The notes under the pieces are model-generated. The model did not search any database. It was not told where the DNA came from and saw only the letters and a list, made by a program, of their open reading frames with translations. The translations under genes and the position numbers were made by a program. From Russula earlei (taxonomy: Eukaryota > Basidiomycota > Agaricomycetes > Russulales > Russulaceae): a stretch of DNA of 64,000 bases. The stretch spans positions 186,001-250,000 of the forward strand of contig JAGFNK010000002.1 in the NCBI GenBank assembly GCA_025769875.1, written 5' to 3'. Shown one piece after another: positions 34,501-48,031 of this stretch (position 1 is its first letter; every line of letters starts with the position of its first letter).

Positions 34501-36159
34501 TTTTGAAATCTCATGATGGAAGAATAGACGTGTATGCGGTTGAAGAGGGAGGGGAAGGAGTGGCAAATGGAGCTTTGGCTCCGGTCGGCTTGTGAGGAAA
34601 ATGGAAAACGGAAGGTCATTGATGTACGCCGAAAGCACCTGCACGATCGATGAGGTCACCTGGTCATCTTTGCACTCGTCAAGCGCATCCAATATGATGA
34701 CAGCTGGCGAGGGAAGTAATTGTCCCGCAGCGATCGCCTTTTGAACTGGTTCAATGACGAGCCTCCGTAATTGATATGATGGATCAGAGTACCAAATGTC
34801 CGGATTCACTCTGACGGCCTCTTGCATCAAAGACATGAGAGGTTGGTGGAACGTCGTGCCAAGTTGGTGAGCAATTGTGCTGAATACGAGCCCTGGATGG
34901 TTTCGCTCCCCATCGTCATTTGAAAAGAAGAAACTGGCTGCAAGCCATTTCTTCTCATCACAATACTCAGCGACGCTCTGTGCGATTGTTGATTTGCCTG
35001 TTCCAGCTTCGCCAGACAGCCAGAAGATCCGGCTTGTGTTCGAGCTCTCTTGACCCTCAGATGGCCAATTGTCCACATCGGTAATGGTGCCTTGGTCGCG
35101 TATAGCCTCAGTCGAATCTTTAATCCACCGATGTATGGTGTGCAACAGATCCTCTCGTGTGCACTCCAAACATGCACGCCTATTTCTCCCATCACGACAA
35201 TCGAAGCGTGCCCTACGAGCTCGAGGGAAGTTGAATGGATCAACGTGCACTAAACTCAATGAATACTTTGTTTCTCGTTGTGATAGTTCGCTCACCTCCG
35301 AGATCCTTGAATGCTTCCTGGTAACGCATCAATTGAAGACAGTAATCATGATAAGATGGACATACCGCGACCTCTTCGCGACCTAGACTCATATCGGCTC
35401 GAATGGCATTGGCGTTTTCCTGGATAGTCCAGATTAACGAGACCGATCCCACATTTCAGGATCCCACATTTCAGAGAGTAACCCACGTAGACCTCGATTC
35501 TGACGCTCGTGACAGCTTCTACCTGGGCTCGCGAGATATCAGCGCCGATAAAGATGCATGACCAGGAGGGAAACTTGCAAGAAAGTTCTGGATGAGCACC
35601 GTGATCGCCTGGACTTGAGTCTGGATCGTTGCAGCATCTTCTCGGCTATTGAACATTCGGACGACCTTGCTATGCTCCGCAATACTTTTCAGCACGGTCG
35701 CGATGGCCGAAAGAGATCTGACACAGAGAGAGAATTAGGATGTTTGCAAACGCACGGTAAGCAGGGAGTTACTCGGCAAAGTTATTCACAAGTTCGATGG
35801 TGGAGTTTGGGATGTCTTTTTTGCCTCTAAGTGGCCTGAAAATAGACCGCTCGAGAGTGTTCACACGATCAATTAGTTGATTAACGTCGTCGATGTTTTG
35901 GATGGCGGTCTGGAAGTATAATGTTAGATAGTTTCTCGCCTATCGAGGTGGGATGGATGACCTTGAGAATGTCGACAACTTGAAGGAATCCACCCAAAGT
36001 TCCTTTGATAATGGATCCTGCTGGAGGAGGAATGGCATCGGCAGTCTCTTTGAGGACCGAGAGAGAGAGGATGAGCGCATTGAAAGCACTCGTGCCGGCC
36101 TCTTTCGCCTTGGCTTTTGCGGCATGTTTACGAGAGCGAGAGAAAGGATTTCTCGGCAT
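31538..36159 (-). CDS. NLR (NACHT-WD40 STAND) protein, reading frame broken in the repeat array
   Basis: Fungal NOD-like receptor. The first exon at 36159 encodes a basic N-terminus and helical domain ([20 protein letters not shown]). Short exons follow ([20 protein letters not shown] text). The main exon to about 35295 has [20 protein letters not shown] and a NACHT domain with Walker [21 protein letters not shown] and Walker [13 protein letters not shown] helical linker ([34 protein letters not shown]) leads to about 12 WD40 units of 42 residues (31780-33310), and a C-terminal tail ends [11 protein letters not shown] at 31538. One extra base near 33028 and a cluster of one-base indels at about 32030-32345 break the frame. 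Repeats and the tail on both sides are intact, so either recent damage or a consensus error is possible. Such proteins act in fungal non-self recognition and cell death. Confidence 0.85.
31780..33310 (-). repeat. Tandem array of about 12 near-identical WD40-coding units
   Basis: The unit is 126 bp (42 codons) with consensus [20 protein letters not shown] and [20 protein letters not shown]. Eight units (about 32400-33310) and the last two (31780-32035) read in frame apart from one slip at 33028. The two units at 32035-32290 and the edge of the next are peppered with indels. Units differ mainly at the two residues after QGHS and the residue after the next Val, and at one residue before DRTV. 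One unit lacks the three codons GGT before VRTL. Confidence 0.88.
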
Positions 36160-37679
36160 AGGATGTTAGCAGATGTGGATGTTAGGCAGCGGAAAGGCTG
36201 GGGGTGACAAGGTGAGCGCCAGAGGTCAAGTGGGCGATGGACGCAATGCTAATACCCCCGTCCTAGGCTCCCACGAGTACTCCCACAGCGACCAACACGC
36301 CGGCGCCATCAGAATCAAACAGGAAAAGGTATTATGGTCTGTCGAACCCACTTATGATCTGTAGAGAATGTAGCCGCTATAGCGCAACATAAAGAGACAA
36401 CGTTTCATGTACTGGTGTAAGGGAGGATTCCCGCTGGCCTTGGAATCACGCACGTGCTCTATGCCATCTTTCCTTCGCCTTTCTCGCGCGGTCTCGACTC
36501 CCATGCTCCCCCTCCTTTCATCTCATCTCCATGTTCCCCTCTGTATTTAATCACAATAGCCACCCTTCTTGAATAAAAATCCCTTCCCCTGTGCGCTCAC
36601 CTCGCCTCCCTGGTGACAGACTTTTCAAGTTCTCCCTGACGTCAGCTTGCTCTCCTCCCTTGGGATCACTGATTGTCCGTTCGTCCAGCCTTACGAACTC
36701 AAGTGGGCTCCTTCCGGCGCGCTACACTAGTGCTTAGTAGATATCAGGAGGGTATGCATGTACAGTCCAGTAGATTACGCCTTGGCTACATTTCACTGTA
36801 TGGGATGATGCAGATCATGGTCGCCTACGGATTCACGGTACTACTACCATGGAGCCCATGGATGATCAATGATCGCTACCATGGATGCATGGCTCTTCGA
36901 GGTGGCCTGGGTCTGGTTGTGGAAATTTTTCAACAATGTGAAAATGAGCCCTTGAACGACAAACGTCACCTTGTGCACTTTTCAGGGAGGGACAGAATTT
37001 GGGGGATGGTTTAGATGGGCTGTCTGCTCGAGGGCGATACCTCAGCTGTGTCCCGCACATAAGTGCCATGCCAAGGTGACTCATCACCCATGTCTTCTCT
37101 CTCCACTCCTTTCTTCTCAGTCTCGTCGCCCCCAATCACTCTCTCCACGACCAGCCTTTCCATTCCCTTTCACGAACAGCCGCCCTGTCTTCCTTTCATC
37201 AGGCCCTTCACACGTCACCTGCCCTCCCTCCCGACCGTGCGCCTCACCGTCTACCGTCATCTCGCGGGGTGACGCCTGGCACCACCCTTTCAGTGCTTGA
37301 ACGTCCCCCGACCCACCACACCACAAATCCCCCTAGCCCCAGCCAAATACTTCTATTCCAAGTTCAAGTATAACACCGAACCGAAACCTCTTTTCGTCGT
37401 AGCTACCACCAACTCTAAATGGAAGTTCAGACCGACCTGAAACCACTGGCAACTACTCCGTTCGAGGAGTCATACGGTTCTCTCTGTTTGAATCGCTCTG
37501 CCGAGGTCGTACTGCTGCTGGTTTCTGGCAATGCGCATAACCTTCCGTCGCGCGACACGGACGCCGTCGTCTCCAAGAAGGGTGTCTAATCGAAAACGGG
37601 CGCGCATGCCGTTATCATCAGTCTCGAGATCGCGAAATCACGCCGACTTTGGAGACGGCATCATGAGCACGGGGATGGA
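36160..37679. other. Gene-poor gap upstream of the NLR
   Basis: About 1.5 kb holding the NLR promoter side and the 3' flank of the DUF6534 gene. It contains pyrimidine-rich stretches (about 36490-36660 and 37080-37330). A 56-codon frame at 37420-37590 starts with ATG after a leader-like sequence but resembles nothing known to me. Confidence 0.45.
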
Positions 37680-39077
37680 CTAGACCCTCACCTCGCTCAA
37701 TCTCCGGGCAACGGAGGTCTCGTCGGGTCCATCGTCCCATTGCCAACCGCTAAGCGACGTCCGACCCACGTCGTCGGAAGTCATCCGCCCTCGAAGATCA
37801 GGGCGCGAATTCAGAGACCGCATGATACCAAGCGTGTAAAGCTTTCCGGTCATGAGATAGAAGAAGAGAACGAGGTGGCGACTCTCGCCCTGTCGACGAG
37901 ACTGTCCATCAATGAACGCCGCTATTAGGGAACCTTCTTACAGATTGGGAGTTATACATGGAAACAGCAATGACCTGGAATACACTCGGCACCGTTGCGG
38001 ACTCCCAGGTGACGGCGGTGATGTGCTTCAATGCTTTGTCTAGGTTGTCAACACCCGTCCTCGAGTGCCAAAGATAAACCATCACTGGAGTAGAGGTGAA
38101 GAAGTTCAGGAAGCAGCCAAGAGGTTACTAATTGACCTACATATGGACGTGATCGTAACATCTAGGACTGGGGAATCGTCAGATTCGGCTAATCTGACAA
38201 CGTAAATGGGACATACCCAGTGAGCCAAAGATCCAGTAATTGAAGGAGAACTTGGCCTAGAATAGCAGCAACACACTCGGTCAACGATTACTTCCTGAGA
38301 ACCGGGCGAGCTTGCCAGAAACGAGTGTTGTGCTTTCAGTGGCTGCGGCGACTCTTGTGAGCAGGGGCCACGAAGACACTAGGACCTGCTCACGCTATCG
38401 TTTCCACCCTCGTGCTTAGAGCCTACACCTAGGGCAACCGTCTGTGCCCCGTCAAATCGACTCGATAGACATTCTGGCCGGAGGGCTCACCAGGTAGACG
38501 TTAGCAATGAAAACGGTAACCAGTAGGAAGGCCAAGGGTGCTGTCACCCATATCCTCTTCTTCGTAACCTATGCGAGGGAGTGGGGTTGAGTATCTGGCT
38601 TGGACTAGTATATCGGCGAGGTTATGCGTGCCTTCCAACACTTCCGAAGAAGTGATACCTCGCAAACGGTGCAGATTAGACCGTTCAGGAACAAGTCCGC
38701 CCAGACGATAGGACTGGTCGACTAGCGTGGTAACATTATCCAAGTGTATCAAGCGTTTACAATACAAAGTTATTACCCAATACCTCAGGTATATGAAAAT
38801 ATACCAGAGCTTGTACCCGGTAAACGCGGTTTGCAGCCTTTTGTGTGCACCTCTCAGGTTTCGCAATCGGTGGTGTCTTCACGAGCGCGACTCACAGTGA
38901 GAGCCCGACCAAAGTCATTACGTATGACTTCATTCGAACCGTGTCGTTCAGCGGACACTCCCAATACCTTGCCGCTTGCGCAAAGATGACGCCTTGGCAG
39001 AGAGATTGTAAGATGCCCTCGATAAGGATGGGCGCACTGGTAGGGACGTTGGTCTGGGCGGCCAGCAAAGATGTCAT
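37680..39077 (-). CDS. DUF6534-type seven-helix membrane protein
   Basis: Multi-exon minus-strand gene. It starts MTSLLAAQTNVPTSAPILIE and runs into a first helix (GILQSLCQGVIFAQAARYWE). Spliced exons give MTLVGLS joined to LLQTAFTGYKLWYIFIYL, WADLFLNGLICTVCE, MRVTAPLAFLLVTVFIANVYL-like text, FSFNYWIFGSLG, and the family block FFTSTPVMVYLWHSRTGVDN (usually SLTYYLYSSRTGF in relatives) with VPSVFQVIAV. The last exon carries the second block, MTGKLYTLGIMRSLNSR, and ends RRLSEVRV at 37680. This arrangement is the DUF6534 membrane family greatly expanded in Agaricomycetes. The function is unknown, and sensing is often suggested. The gene seems intact but needs six or more short introns. Confidence 0.7.
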
Positions 39078-40879
39078 AGTGGCGACTATGGCGGGAGGGG
39101 GGGTTTCTACAGGAGCGGCTTAACGGGCGTCATTTCTGGTTGGACCGGTCGGTTCATCGGATGTGCATGCAGTCAGACGCGATCAGTCAGAAATGAAACG
39201 CGGCGACGCCCTTTCTGGCCGCCACTACCCGGACAGGCTTCCCAGGCTATTGCGGTCACGCTTGGGATGCATGGGTCGCTGGGTATTAAGCACGTACAGT
39301 ACGGTGCGATGAGCATTAAAACACGCGAAGAGAAGAGCGCGTGCTTGATATATCAAGTTTTGATGCATATGCGCTACGTTACGCGGCGTCCCGAGATAAA
39401 AAGGTCGCACACGTGTGGGGGCGGACGTCAGATCCCCGTCCGTGTCCGCTGCCCGTCAGAATCGTGACCGGCGAAACGCGGGTTTGTTTGAAGGACCGTG
39501 AGCTTGAACCCTCTGGAACGGAGACATAGTCGCGGTTCACTTGTGCGGCCACTTGGTAGGAACGCGCACCAGTAGACCTCGCCGGCCATGAACGAAATCA
39601 ACAATCGAAGATCGAACGATGACCACGGGGTGTCACGATACTGGAGTGAATTTAGTGACCAACAGTTCTAGTGAAAAATTTTCTTCGCGATCTTCATACG
39701 TCGCCGGTCGGGCCACTTGTGTTGCGTGTTGTAGTCCCCAGCGTTTGCTGTTATCGGAGTGTCAACGATCATCAGCAGCCAAATAGACATGCCTGCGCCT
39801 GCGATTCCTGTCCTGTGTGTAGCACGCGATGCTGAACGAAACAGCAGTCACGGTCGAAAAGATAGCCACCTCGTATTGTGCGTTCGTTTTTTTTTTCCCT
39901 TTCCCGCCAATGAAACCAAGTCAGAGCCAACGCGATGTGTTCATACGGCTGCGTCGGCCGATTTCAAACACGTTTGTGCCCTGCCTACTTATGCTTCACT
40001 AGCGCTGCACTGAAAAAGAGGCCATCCCGTCGTCACTAATATCAAATTCCGCCTCCGCTAACTGGATGACGCCGGAGTTTTTGGGACTTCAGAGATTGCC
40101 AATATTTTTGATCGAGTCACAGCACGGGGGAATGAGGGGACGCGTGTCATGCACGGTGGACTTGATTTGGAAGGGTGAGGCCGATCGTATCCAGGGAGAG
40201 CTATAGCGAGTTGGGATGGGGAAGTGATGGCATACCACATGGTTACAAAATCTTGCTGTCGGATCTTTGCCCGTGGTGACCGGCTTTCCCGACAACAAAT
40301 GCGAAGACGGTGATCGGTAGAGCTACCTCCGCACTGGACTGGGCTGTGCAGCCTCTTGAACGCAAGTTCTAAGAACAACGTCTGCACCTGCCTCAGGTGA
40401 GCGGCTCGATTAGTGACAAACACTCCACCTGGCGGACCATCGGCAAATCATGAAATAAACAACAGTGTCTGAGAAAGACCACAGGCGTGTTCCATTCCAT
40501 GTATGATATAGGGTGTGACAGTATTGTATGGACGAAATACAGATACGGGACGCACCACATAACCAGCAGTGAATGATGTGACAATAAGAGAACACAGTGG
40601 CGGGGCAGGTAAAAAGGATTGTGAAGGTCAGATGGTTAGACGAGGAATCGTGTTCTTCAGTGGTCGGGCGAGAGGAGAAAGGAGATTGGAAATCAGGTTA
40701 GTAAGGACAGGAAGGGATTGAAAACAGGGATCATGTGCAGGATCACTGGGATGAGTCATCTGGATGGATGCATAATCATCCGGGAGCTTTCAGGCGCTCC
40801 GGTTTCCGGTTTGCTTAAATTTCCTTCAACCGGGCACAGCAGAGCAGAGCATAGCATACGACCCCCTCCCCTACGACCC
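39078..40879. other. Gene-poor intergenic stretch
   Basis: About 1.8 kb upstream of both the DUF6534 gene and RIB1. All frames are short (the longest is 121 codons on the minus strand at 40058-40423, low-quality and rich in Ser/Arg/Pro). A T-run sits near 39889. I see no gene, tRNA or repeat that I can support. Confidence 0.5.
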
Positions 40880-42292
40880 ATGACCTCTCTACTCACTCGC
40901 ACACCCGACGGTCTTCTCGTCGATCCAGACGTCGCTCTTTTGGAAGCCCTCACATCCCCTGATCTTCCCTCAAAGAAGCACAGCTTCCGACGACGGGACG
41001 CAGAACTCGACCCCCTCTTGCTCGCAGCCGCTGTCGCTTCGGGTCCAAGCGTTACCCGTAATCACTACGCTCATGACTTCTTTCCAGGCGTCGCACTTCC
41101 GCGAGCCGAGGGTGCCTGGGACTGGTCTCAGTGGGATGGAGAGCGCGTCGGAGCCGTGAATCAGGCAAAAAAATTCGTCTACACAAGTCGACAAGGGCCA
41201 AGGACCTCGCGCGCACGGGCAGAAAAGGAGAACCCAGATTCCGACTCGAAACGGCCTCTGGCATCCATTCCCGTTAATGCTCCAACAGGCAAACGACGAC
41301 AGGCTGCTGCACATACGACCAGCGTTCCATCTCATGCGTCACAATCGAGTCCTATCCCTCCTGTTAAGGTTACATGTATGGCCCGCACCCGCATACCCAC
41401 TCCTCATGGCCCAGCCTTCCTCCATCTATACCATAACAATCGCGATTCTAAGGAACATCTCGCCATCGTTGTCGATCCCGCCCAGTTTTGCGACGACAAT
41501 TCTTCGTCCCCACCCCCCATTCGTAGCAGCTCACTTGATGCTGTTTGGAGCGATTCAGAGACAGAAATGGACCGATTGACCCGTGGTGCATACGTAGGGC
41601 GACTCTCGCCAACATCTCATACCGCCTCCTCTCCAGGACACCCGAAGAATTCACGGCTAGTCGACGCGATCCCTTCCCCCTTGGTGCGCATTCACTCGGA
41701 GTGTTTTACGGGGGAGACCATCGGCAGCATGCGCTGCGACTGCGGCGAACAGCTCGACGAGGCCATCCGACTCATGTCACAACCCATCATAATGCCGTCT
41801 CCGAAACCCTCGGAAACTCCCACGCGCATCCCGGGGCGCGGCGTTGTCATCTATATGCGTCAAGAAGGTCGCGGGATCGGTCTTCTCTCCAAAATCCGAG
41901 CTTACAACCTCCAAGATCTTGGACATGACACAGTAACTGCGAATCTGATGCTTGGACACGGGGCCGATGAACGCGGCTATGAGGTCGCCATCGCTATTCT
42001 GCGGGACCTCGGTTTAGCCTCCTCAAGCGGAGAGGGTGTTCGCCTTCTGACAAACAACCCAGACAAGGTGCGCGCTATGGAGAAGGAGGGGCTGAAAATC
42101 GCTGAGCGGGTACCCATGATACCCCGGAGCTGGAAGAAGAAACACGAAGGAGGGCGGACAGCTGGTGACACTGAGGAGAGGCTAGCGGGCAGTACGATGG
42201 TCGGTGGCAACGCTGTACATGGGGAAGACTTGGAAAAGTATCTGAGGACCAAGGTATTACGGATGGGACACATGCTGTCGTTGGATTCGTGA
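40880..42292 (+). CDS. RIB1: GTP cyclohydrolase II
   Basis: First committed enzyme of riboflavin synthesis. It opens the imidazole ring of GTP and releases formate and pyrophosphate. Intronless, 470 codons from ATG 40880 (MTSLLTRTPDGLLVDPDVAL); the open frame extends upstream, but this start fits the family. An N-terminal extension of about 150 residues precedes the catalytic domain. Zinc site SECFTGETIGSMRCDCGEQL gives the C-x10-C-x-C ligands. The substrate/catalytic block is VVIYMRQEGRGIGLLSKIRA, then LQDLGHDTVTANLMLGHGAD and RLLTNNPDKVRAMEKEGLKI. A 60-residue charged tail follows. Absence of introns is unusual in this window. Confidence 0.95.
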   Translation: MTSLLTRTPDGLLVDPDVALLEALTSPDLPSKKHSFRRRDAELDPLLLAAAVASGPSVTRNHYAHDFFPGVALPRAEGAWDWSQWDGERVGAVNQAKKFVYTSRQGPRTSRARAEKENPDSDSKRPLASIPVNAPTGKRRQAAAHTTSVPSHASQSSPIPPVKVTCMARTRIPTPHGPAFLHLYHNNRDSKEHLAIVVDPAQFCDDNSSSPPPIRSSSLDAVWSDSETEMDRLTRGAYVGRLSPTSHTASSPGHPKNSRLVDAIPSPLVRIHSECFTGETIGSMRCDCGEQLDEAIRLMSQPIIMPSPKPSETPTRIPGRGVVIYMRQEGRGIGLLSKIRAYNLQDLGHDTVTANLMLGHGADERGYEVAIAILRDLGLASSSGEGVRLLTNNPDKVRAMEKEGLKIAERVPMIPRSWKKKHEGGRTAGDTEERLAGSTMVGGNAVHGEDLEKYLRTKVLRMGHMLSLDS

Positions 42293-42380
42293 GACTCGAG
42301 TATTTATATTATCGATGATAAGACATAGAAGGATAGAAATAATCAATTGTAATGATCTGACCGCTCCTCACTCCCCATCC

Positions 42381-44527
42381 ATGTTTGATCCCCTCGGAAC
42401 TGCCTCTACCTCCACTGGCTTTGGCACTATCGACACACCACCTTGGCCGACCACCCCTCACTCACCTAACTCCCCCATACCCAACCTTCGCCCCGCCCCA
42501 ACTCCTGACGGGATCTCCGACGGAAATTCATTTGAGAAGCAGGCTCAGATATATGGCCAGCCAGAACCGGGCCTCATCTCCCCACCAATCGCAAATCCTG
42601 CCTCAAACGGGGATAGTTTCGAAAAGCCAGACCCATACTTGAAGGTCAGAATAACGGGCCTCGATAGAAACAGGCGAGACGTCCTTGTTCGCTTCGACGC
42701 TCAGGTACGCTGGCTCGCGACTTCCTCGATCTCGTCCTCGAGGCTGAGCTCATGCCGAAATGACAGACGAATCTCTCAAATTTCACCGGAACAGCGTACC
42801 GAAACGTGTCGCGCTCATATGTCGAGTTTCAGCAACTCTACGATGCACTTACGCACAACAATCCGCAGACAATCGTTCCCGCCCTCCCACTCGCCCAGAC
42901 ATCCGCCCCCACCGACGAAGAAGATGACAGGCTGGTGAAAATAATGCTCCAGCGGTGGTTTACCCGTGTGTGTGAGGACACGATTCTCGTATACGATGAG
43001 GAGCTGCGGTCGTTCGTGGAGAGCGACTTCGGTTATCAGCCAACGCCACGGCCGAAACGGAAAACGTCTTCCGGTTTTAGCCTCATGCGGCGGCGCGTCC
43101 CTGATGAGGACGAGGAGCTTCAGCGGGCACGATTTGAGCTCACCAAGCTGGAGGGCCAATTCTTCGACGCGGCAAAAGCTCTTGACCGAGTATCACTCGC
43201 AAGGAAGTGTAAGTCGTCGTCCCCATTGTCCCATAACGGCGCTAAATGCCTTTGTTTTCGTATTCAGCCCTCTCCGCTGCTCATGGAGAAATGGGCAATA
43301 AACTGGTCAACGTTGGCACCACCGAATCGCATCCGCCGATTGCAAATGCTATGCGAAAGCTGGGCAGGACTTGGCACACCCTCGCAGATCTTGACCAGGC
43401 TCAAGCAATTAGTGAATGTGTGATACTGAGTGACTCTCTTGGGTATCAAGGAATGAACGCGAGGTCTGCCAAAGAGACGCTGCAGCAGCGCACAGCCGTC
43501 CTCGAAGAGTATCAAGCCGCTGTAAAGTCTGCAATTTCAAAGCGCCGATATATTGAGAGGCTGAAAGCTAGCTCCAATATCCGCCCGGAGAAAGTTGACG
43601 AAGCACTGGAGGATTTGGAAGAGGTTACGCTCATCGTACATTTTATATTCACATGGACTCAACCAACAACCCCTTCAGGCAAACAAATACGAACAAATAC
43701 TCGTTCGAAGGGCTGATGGGATCTCCCAGAACCTACACCACGCGCTGCAGACCCACCGGCGCCTGGTCACAGACGATGTCACCACCGCTCTTATCGAGTA
43801 CACCCGTTCGTCCATCATGTACGAGCGGCAACTTCTTAGGGAGCTCGAAGCTCTTCGACCAGATGTTTCAAATTCCAACGCCAAGGCGGCCTCAAAACCA
43901 AACGGTGTCCCCAAACCAACGATCATTCCACCCCTAGAGGATGACTTCAAACCCTCGCCACCATCAGTGGTGCCAGGTTCGTCTGTAAACCGTGGCCCTG
44001 TGCCAGCATCAAGCATCCCGCCAAGTGTAGCTGTTGGGCGTCCAGGCATCAACCAGGGACCCGCACCTCCTCAATCTCCAGGTGCGGGCTCATCTAGACC
44101 TCCCGTTTCCGCGTCGCAACTGCCTCGTCCTTCGTTCGCGTCTATTAACAGCTCTCCCGGGACAGCGCGGGCCCAAGGACGTAGCACTGGATCACCTCTC
44201 GGTGGACGATTCGTTGACGGAACCAAGTCCATGTTCATACAGCCGTCCTCATCGTCATCCACATCCCCTGCACAAGCTGAGCTCCCCGCTTCGCCCGCGG
44301 TTGTGTCGCGACCGTCCAACATCGACCCACTTTTAGGTGGGCCATTAAAGTTCCCTGATCCGATCCAGCGTCCGGGTTCGACAGATGGGAACCTGCGTAG
44401 CGCGAGCGATTTAGACCCACTTGGCGGAATTCGTCCCGCTTTTATGTCTGCATCCGTGCGCGTGCAGCCGACGAGGCGGAAGTTGGACGCGCGAGAGGCC
44501 GCGAGCAAGCTCGCGAACATGTTTTGA
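42381..44527 (+). CDS. VPS17: Retromer sorting nexin VPS17-like (PX-BAR)
   Basis: Subunit of the SNX-BAR dimer that drives endosome-to-Golgi retrieval with retromer. Start MFDPLGTASTSTGFG. The PX domain (DPYLKVRITGLDRNRRDVLV, TGTAYRNVSRSYVEFQQLYD, LPLAQTSAPTDEEDDRLVKI, LQRWFTRVCEDTILVYDEEL) is interrupted by an intron at about 42705-42768. The helical BAR domain spans roughly residues 220-430 (ARFELTKLEGQFFDAAKALD, KLGRTWHTLADLDQAQ, AVLEEYQAAVKSAISKRRYI, RSSIMYERQLLRELEALRPD). A Ser/Pro-rich tail ends TRRKLDAREAASKLANMF, a C-terminus I associate with fungal Vps17. VPS5 or another SNX-BAR is the main alternative. The stop is 221 bp from the converging LEU2 stop. Confidence 0.82.
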
Positions 44528-44748
44528 CTCCCTCGCCCAAATAGGTTTAGGCTGCGAGATTGCTGTGACCAGAGGTAGGAAAACTACGAGCTTTTATTCT
44601 ACCTGGATCGTGTATTTGCATTAATAATATATACTCATGCACTCATGCACCCTCGCGATTCCTGCCTCCTGCTTGTTTTAGATGTTTCAATGGAACGGCC
44701 GGTCAGTAAACTTCGGGTTGACGCTTTTTTCACTCTGGCAGACCACCG

Positions 44749-46171
<1,423 letters not shown>

Positions 46172-46312
46172 GATCTGTGCTAGCAGTAGGAGGGAACCGA
46201 AAAAAGAAAACCAATGGGTCAGACGTCTAGCGCGACGTTCATCATTCGTCGAAGGAATGTAGATTTTTTAGTAAAGATAAGAGATTAGATATCGCCTAGC
46301 CTTTTTTCTCAC

Positions 46313-46336
46313 ATCGACATCGACATCGACATCGAC
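46313..46336. repeat. Hexanucleotide microsatellite (ATCGAC)x4
   Basis: Four perfect copies of ATCGAC lie 24 bp upstream of the NOB1 start codon, inside the short LEU2/NOB1 divergent promoter or the NOB1 leader. Length variation here could alter leader length. Confidence 0.85.
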
Positions 46337-46360
46337 AGTCACCCTCACCCTGAATAGAAA

Positions 46361-47971
46361 ATGGCGAGCTCAATGTCGAACGTGGCTTGCAAAACTCTTG
46401 TGCTCGATGCTGGACCTTTACTCATGCTCTCGCCACTCCGTGGACTGGCCGAAACATTCGTCACCGTTCCGCAGGTCCTCGAAGAACTGAAGGACAAGCG
46501 ATCGCGAGAGCACTTTGAGAGACTTGGCTTGGTGGCGGGCGTCGGCGTCAAGGTACAGTCCCCGGATCCTGTGTCTTTAGCTTACGGTGCGCGCACGCTT
46601 CCCCCGTTTGCCCGTCTCGATGGGAAAGGAATATGACACGAGAGTCCAGTGATACAATTTGCGAAACGGACGGGAGATTATTCCGCGCTATCACACGCAG
46701 ATCTATGCGTCTTGGCATTGACTTATGCGTTAGATGGGGCGGAGAGAGAAAGGAAAGCTCAACCTGACGTTGATGAGGCGAGTAGGCCCGCGCCCCTCCC
46801 TTCTCGTGGCCTTTTTACCTGTTAACGGACTCTAGCCCAGCTTGTCTCCCACTGTTGTACCCTCAGACCCACCCACGCAGAACGTCGACGACAACGCTAC
46901 TTCTCATGAGCCAGAAACCGCAGATAATGGAGAAGGTAGAGTTGTCGAGGAAGAGGAGAATCCCCACGCTGGCATTAAATCCATGGATGACGCCCTGGAA
47001 TCCATCGAGCAAAGCCTAGAGCGCCTAGACGTCGAGCTCGTCCCACTCAATGAGGACGGCAGCCGGGAACAACCAACCACTGCTCCAGCGGAAGTAGCTT
47101 CACCCTCTGGGGATCCAGAACCGTCTCGTTCCGATGCTCCTCCTTTCTCTCCGCCCCCGTTATATGAAGATCCACTGAACGACGATGACGGAGAGGGTGA
47201 GTGGATAACACCGGAGAATATCTCCCTGCATAAAGCCCGCGCTTTGGGCCTTACGCCATCTGAAAATGGTTCGGGCAGAGGCAGAAAAAATGAGATCATC
47301 CCCGTTGGATGCATGACGGCGGACTTTGCGATGCAAAACGTCCTACTTCAAATGGACCTGAGCCTCGTCGGCATGGAAGGAAAGAGGATCGAGAGAGTGA
47401 AGACGTGGGTGTTGCGATGTCATGGGTGTTTCAAGTGTGTCGGTCATCTCCCTGTCACTTTCCTCGCTCACCCGCATTCAGGATCTGCAAGGACGCGTCG
47501 AAAAAGTTCTGCCCTTCGTGCGGGAATCCTACGCTTCTTCGCGCATCTGTTACCATATCGTCTCCGTCTGCCTCTTCGGCTGCACCTGCCATGCAAGTGC
47601 ACTTGAAAAAGAACTTTCAATATCGCAAACGTGGTACCATCTACTCCATTCCCGCGCCCAAGCCTGGTTCCGCGAAGACAGGAAGCGGAGAAGGTCTCAT
47701 TCTGCGCGAGGATCAAACTGAGTACATGCGCGCGACGAAACGAGCAGAAACACAACGGCAGAGGGAGGAGAAGAAGCTATTAAGTGATGCGATTGCGAGT
47801 GGTGGGGAAGGCAAGTTGGGTGTGGGTAACTGGATGGATCCAGATTGGATCCCGGAGCTGATGACGGCAGGGCCTACGGGCAAGGGTAGAAACTCATCGA
47901 GACAGGCGGATGGCATGCCCACTATTGGCTACGGCAAAAGGAATCCTAATGAACGTAGGCGGCGAAAATGA
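46361..47971 (+). CDS. NOB1: NOB1 endonuclease for 20S pre-rRNA D-site cleavage
   Basis: Nuclease that makes the 3' end of 18S rRNA in cytoplasmic pre-40S particles. The PIN domain starts at ATG 46361: KTLVLDAGPLLMLSPLRGLA (catalytic Asp), FVTVPQVLEELKDKRSREHF, then after introns VIQFAKRTGDYSALSHADLC and VLALTYALDG (second acidic site). An acidic, disordered insert follows (about residues 110-240). NEIIPVGCMTADFAMQNVLL leads to the zinc ribbon CHGCFK|ICKDASKKFCPSCG, split by an intron at about 47433-47479. The C-terminal part (FQYRKRGTIYSIPAPKPGSA, NWMDPDWIPELM) ends PNERRRRK. The stop lies 60 bp from the converging ARPC3 stop. Confidence 0.93.
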
Positions 47972-48031
47972 GATACAAGAGGCAGTGTATTCGAACTGTA
48001 GTACATTCACGCTTCTTGATTCGCATACATT

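Noticed and set aside
37420..37590. A 56-codon ATG frame with a leader-like upstream sequence
   Set aside because: Too short and unrecognised, lying in the 3' flank of the DUF6534 gene; no evidence beyond being open.
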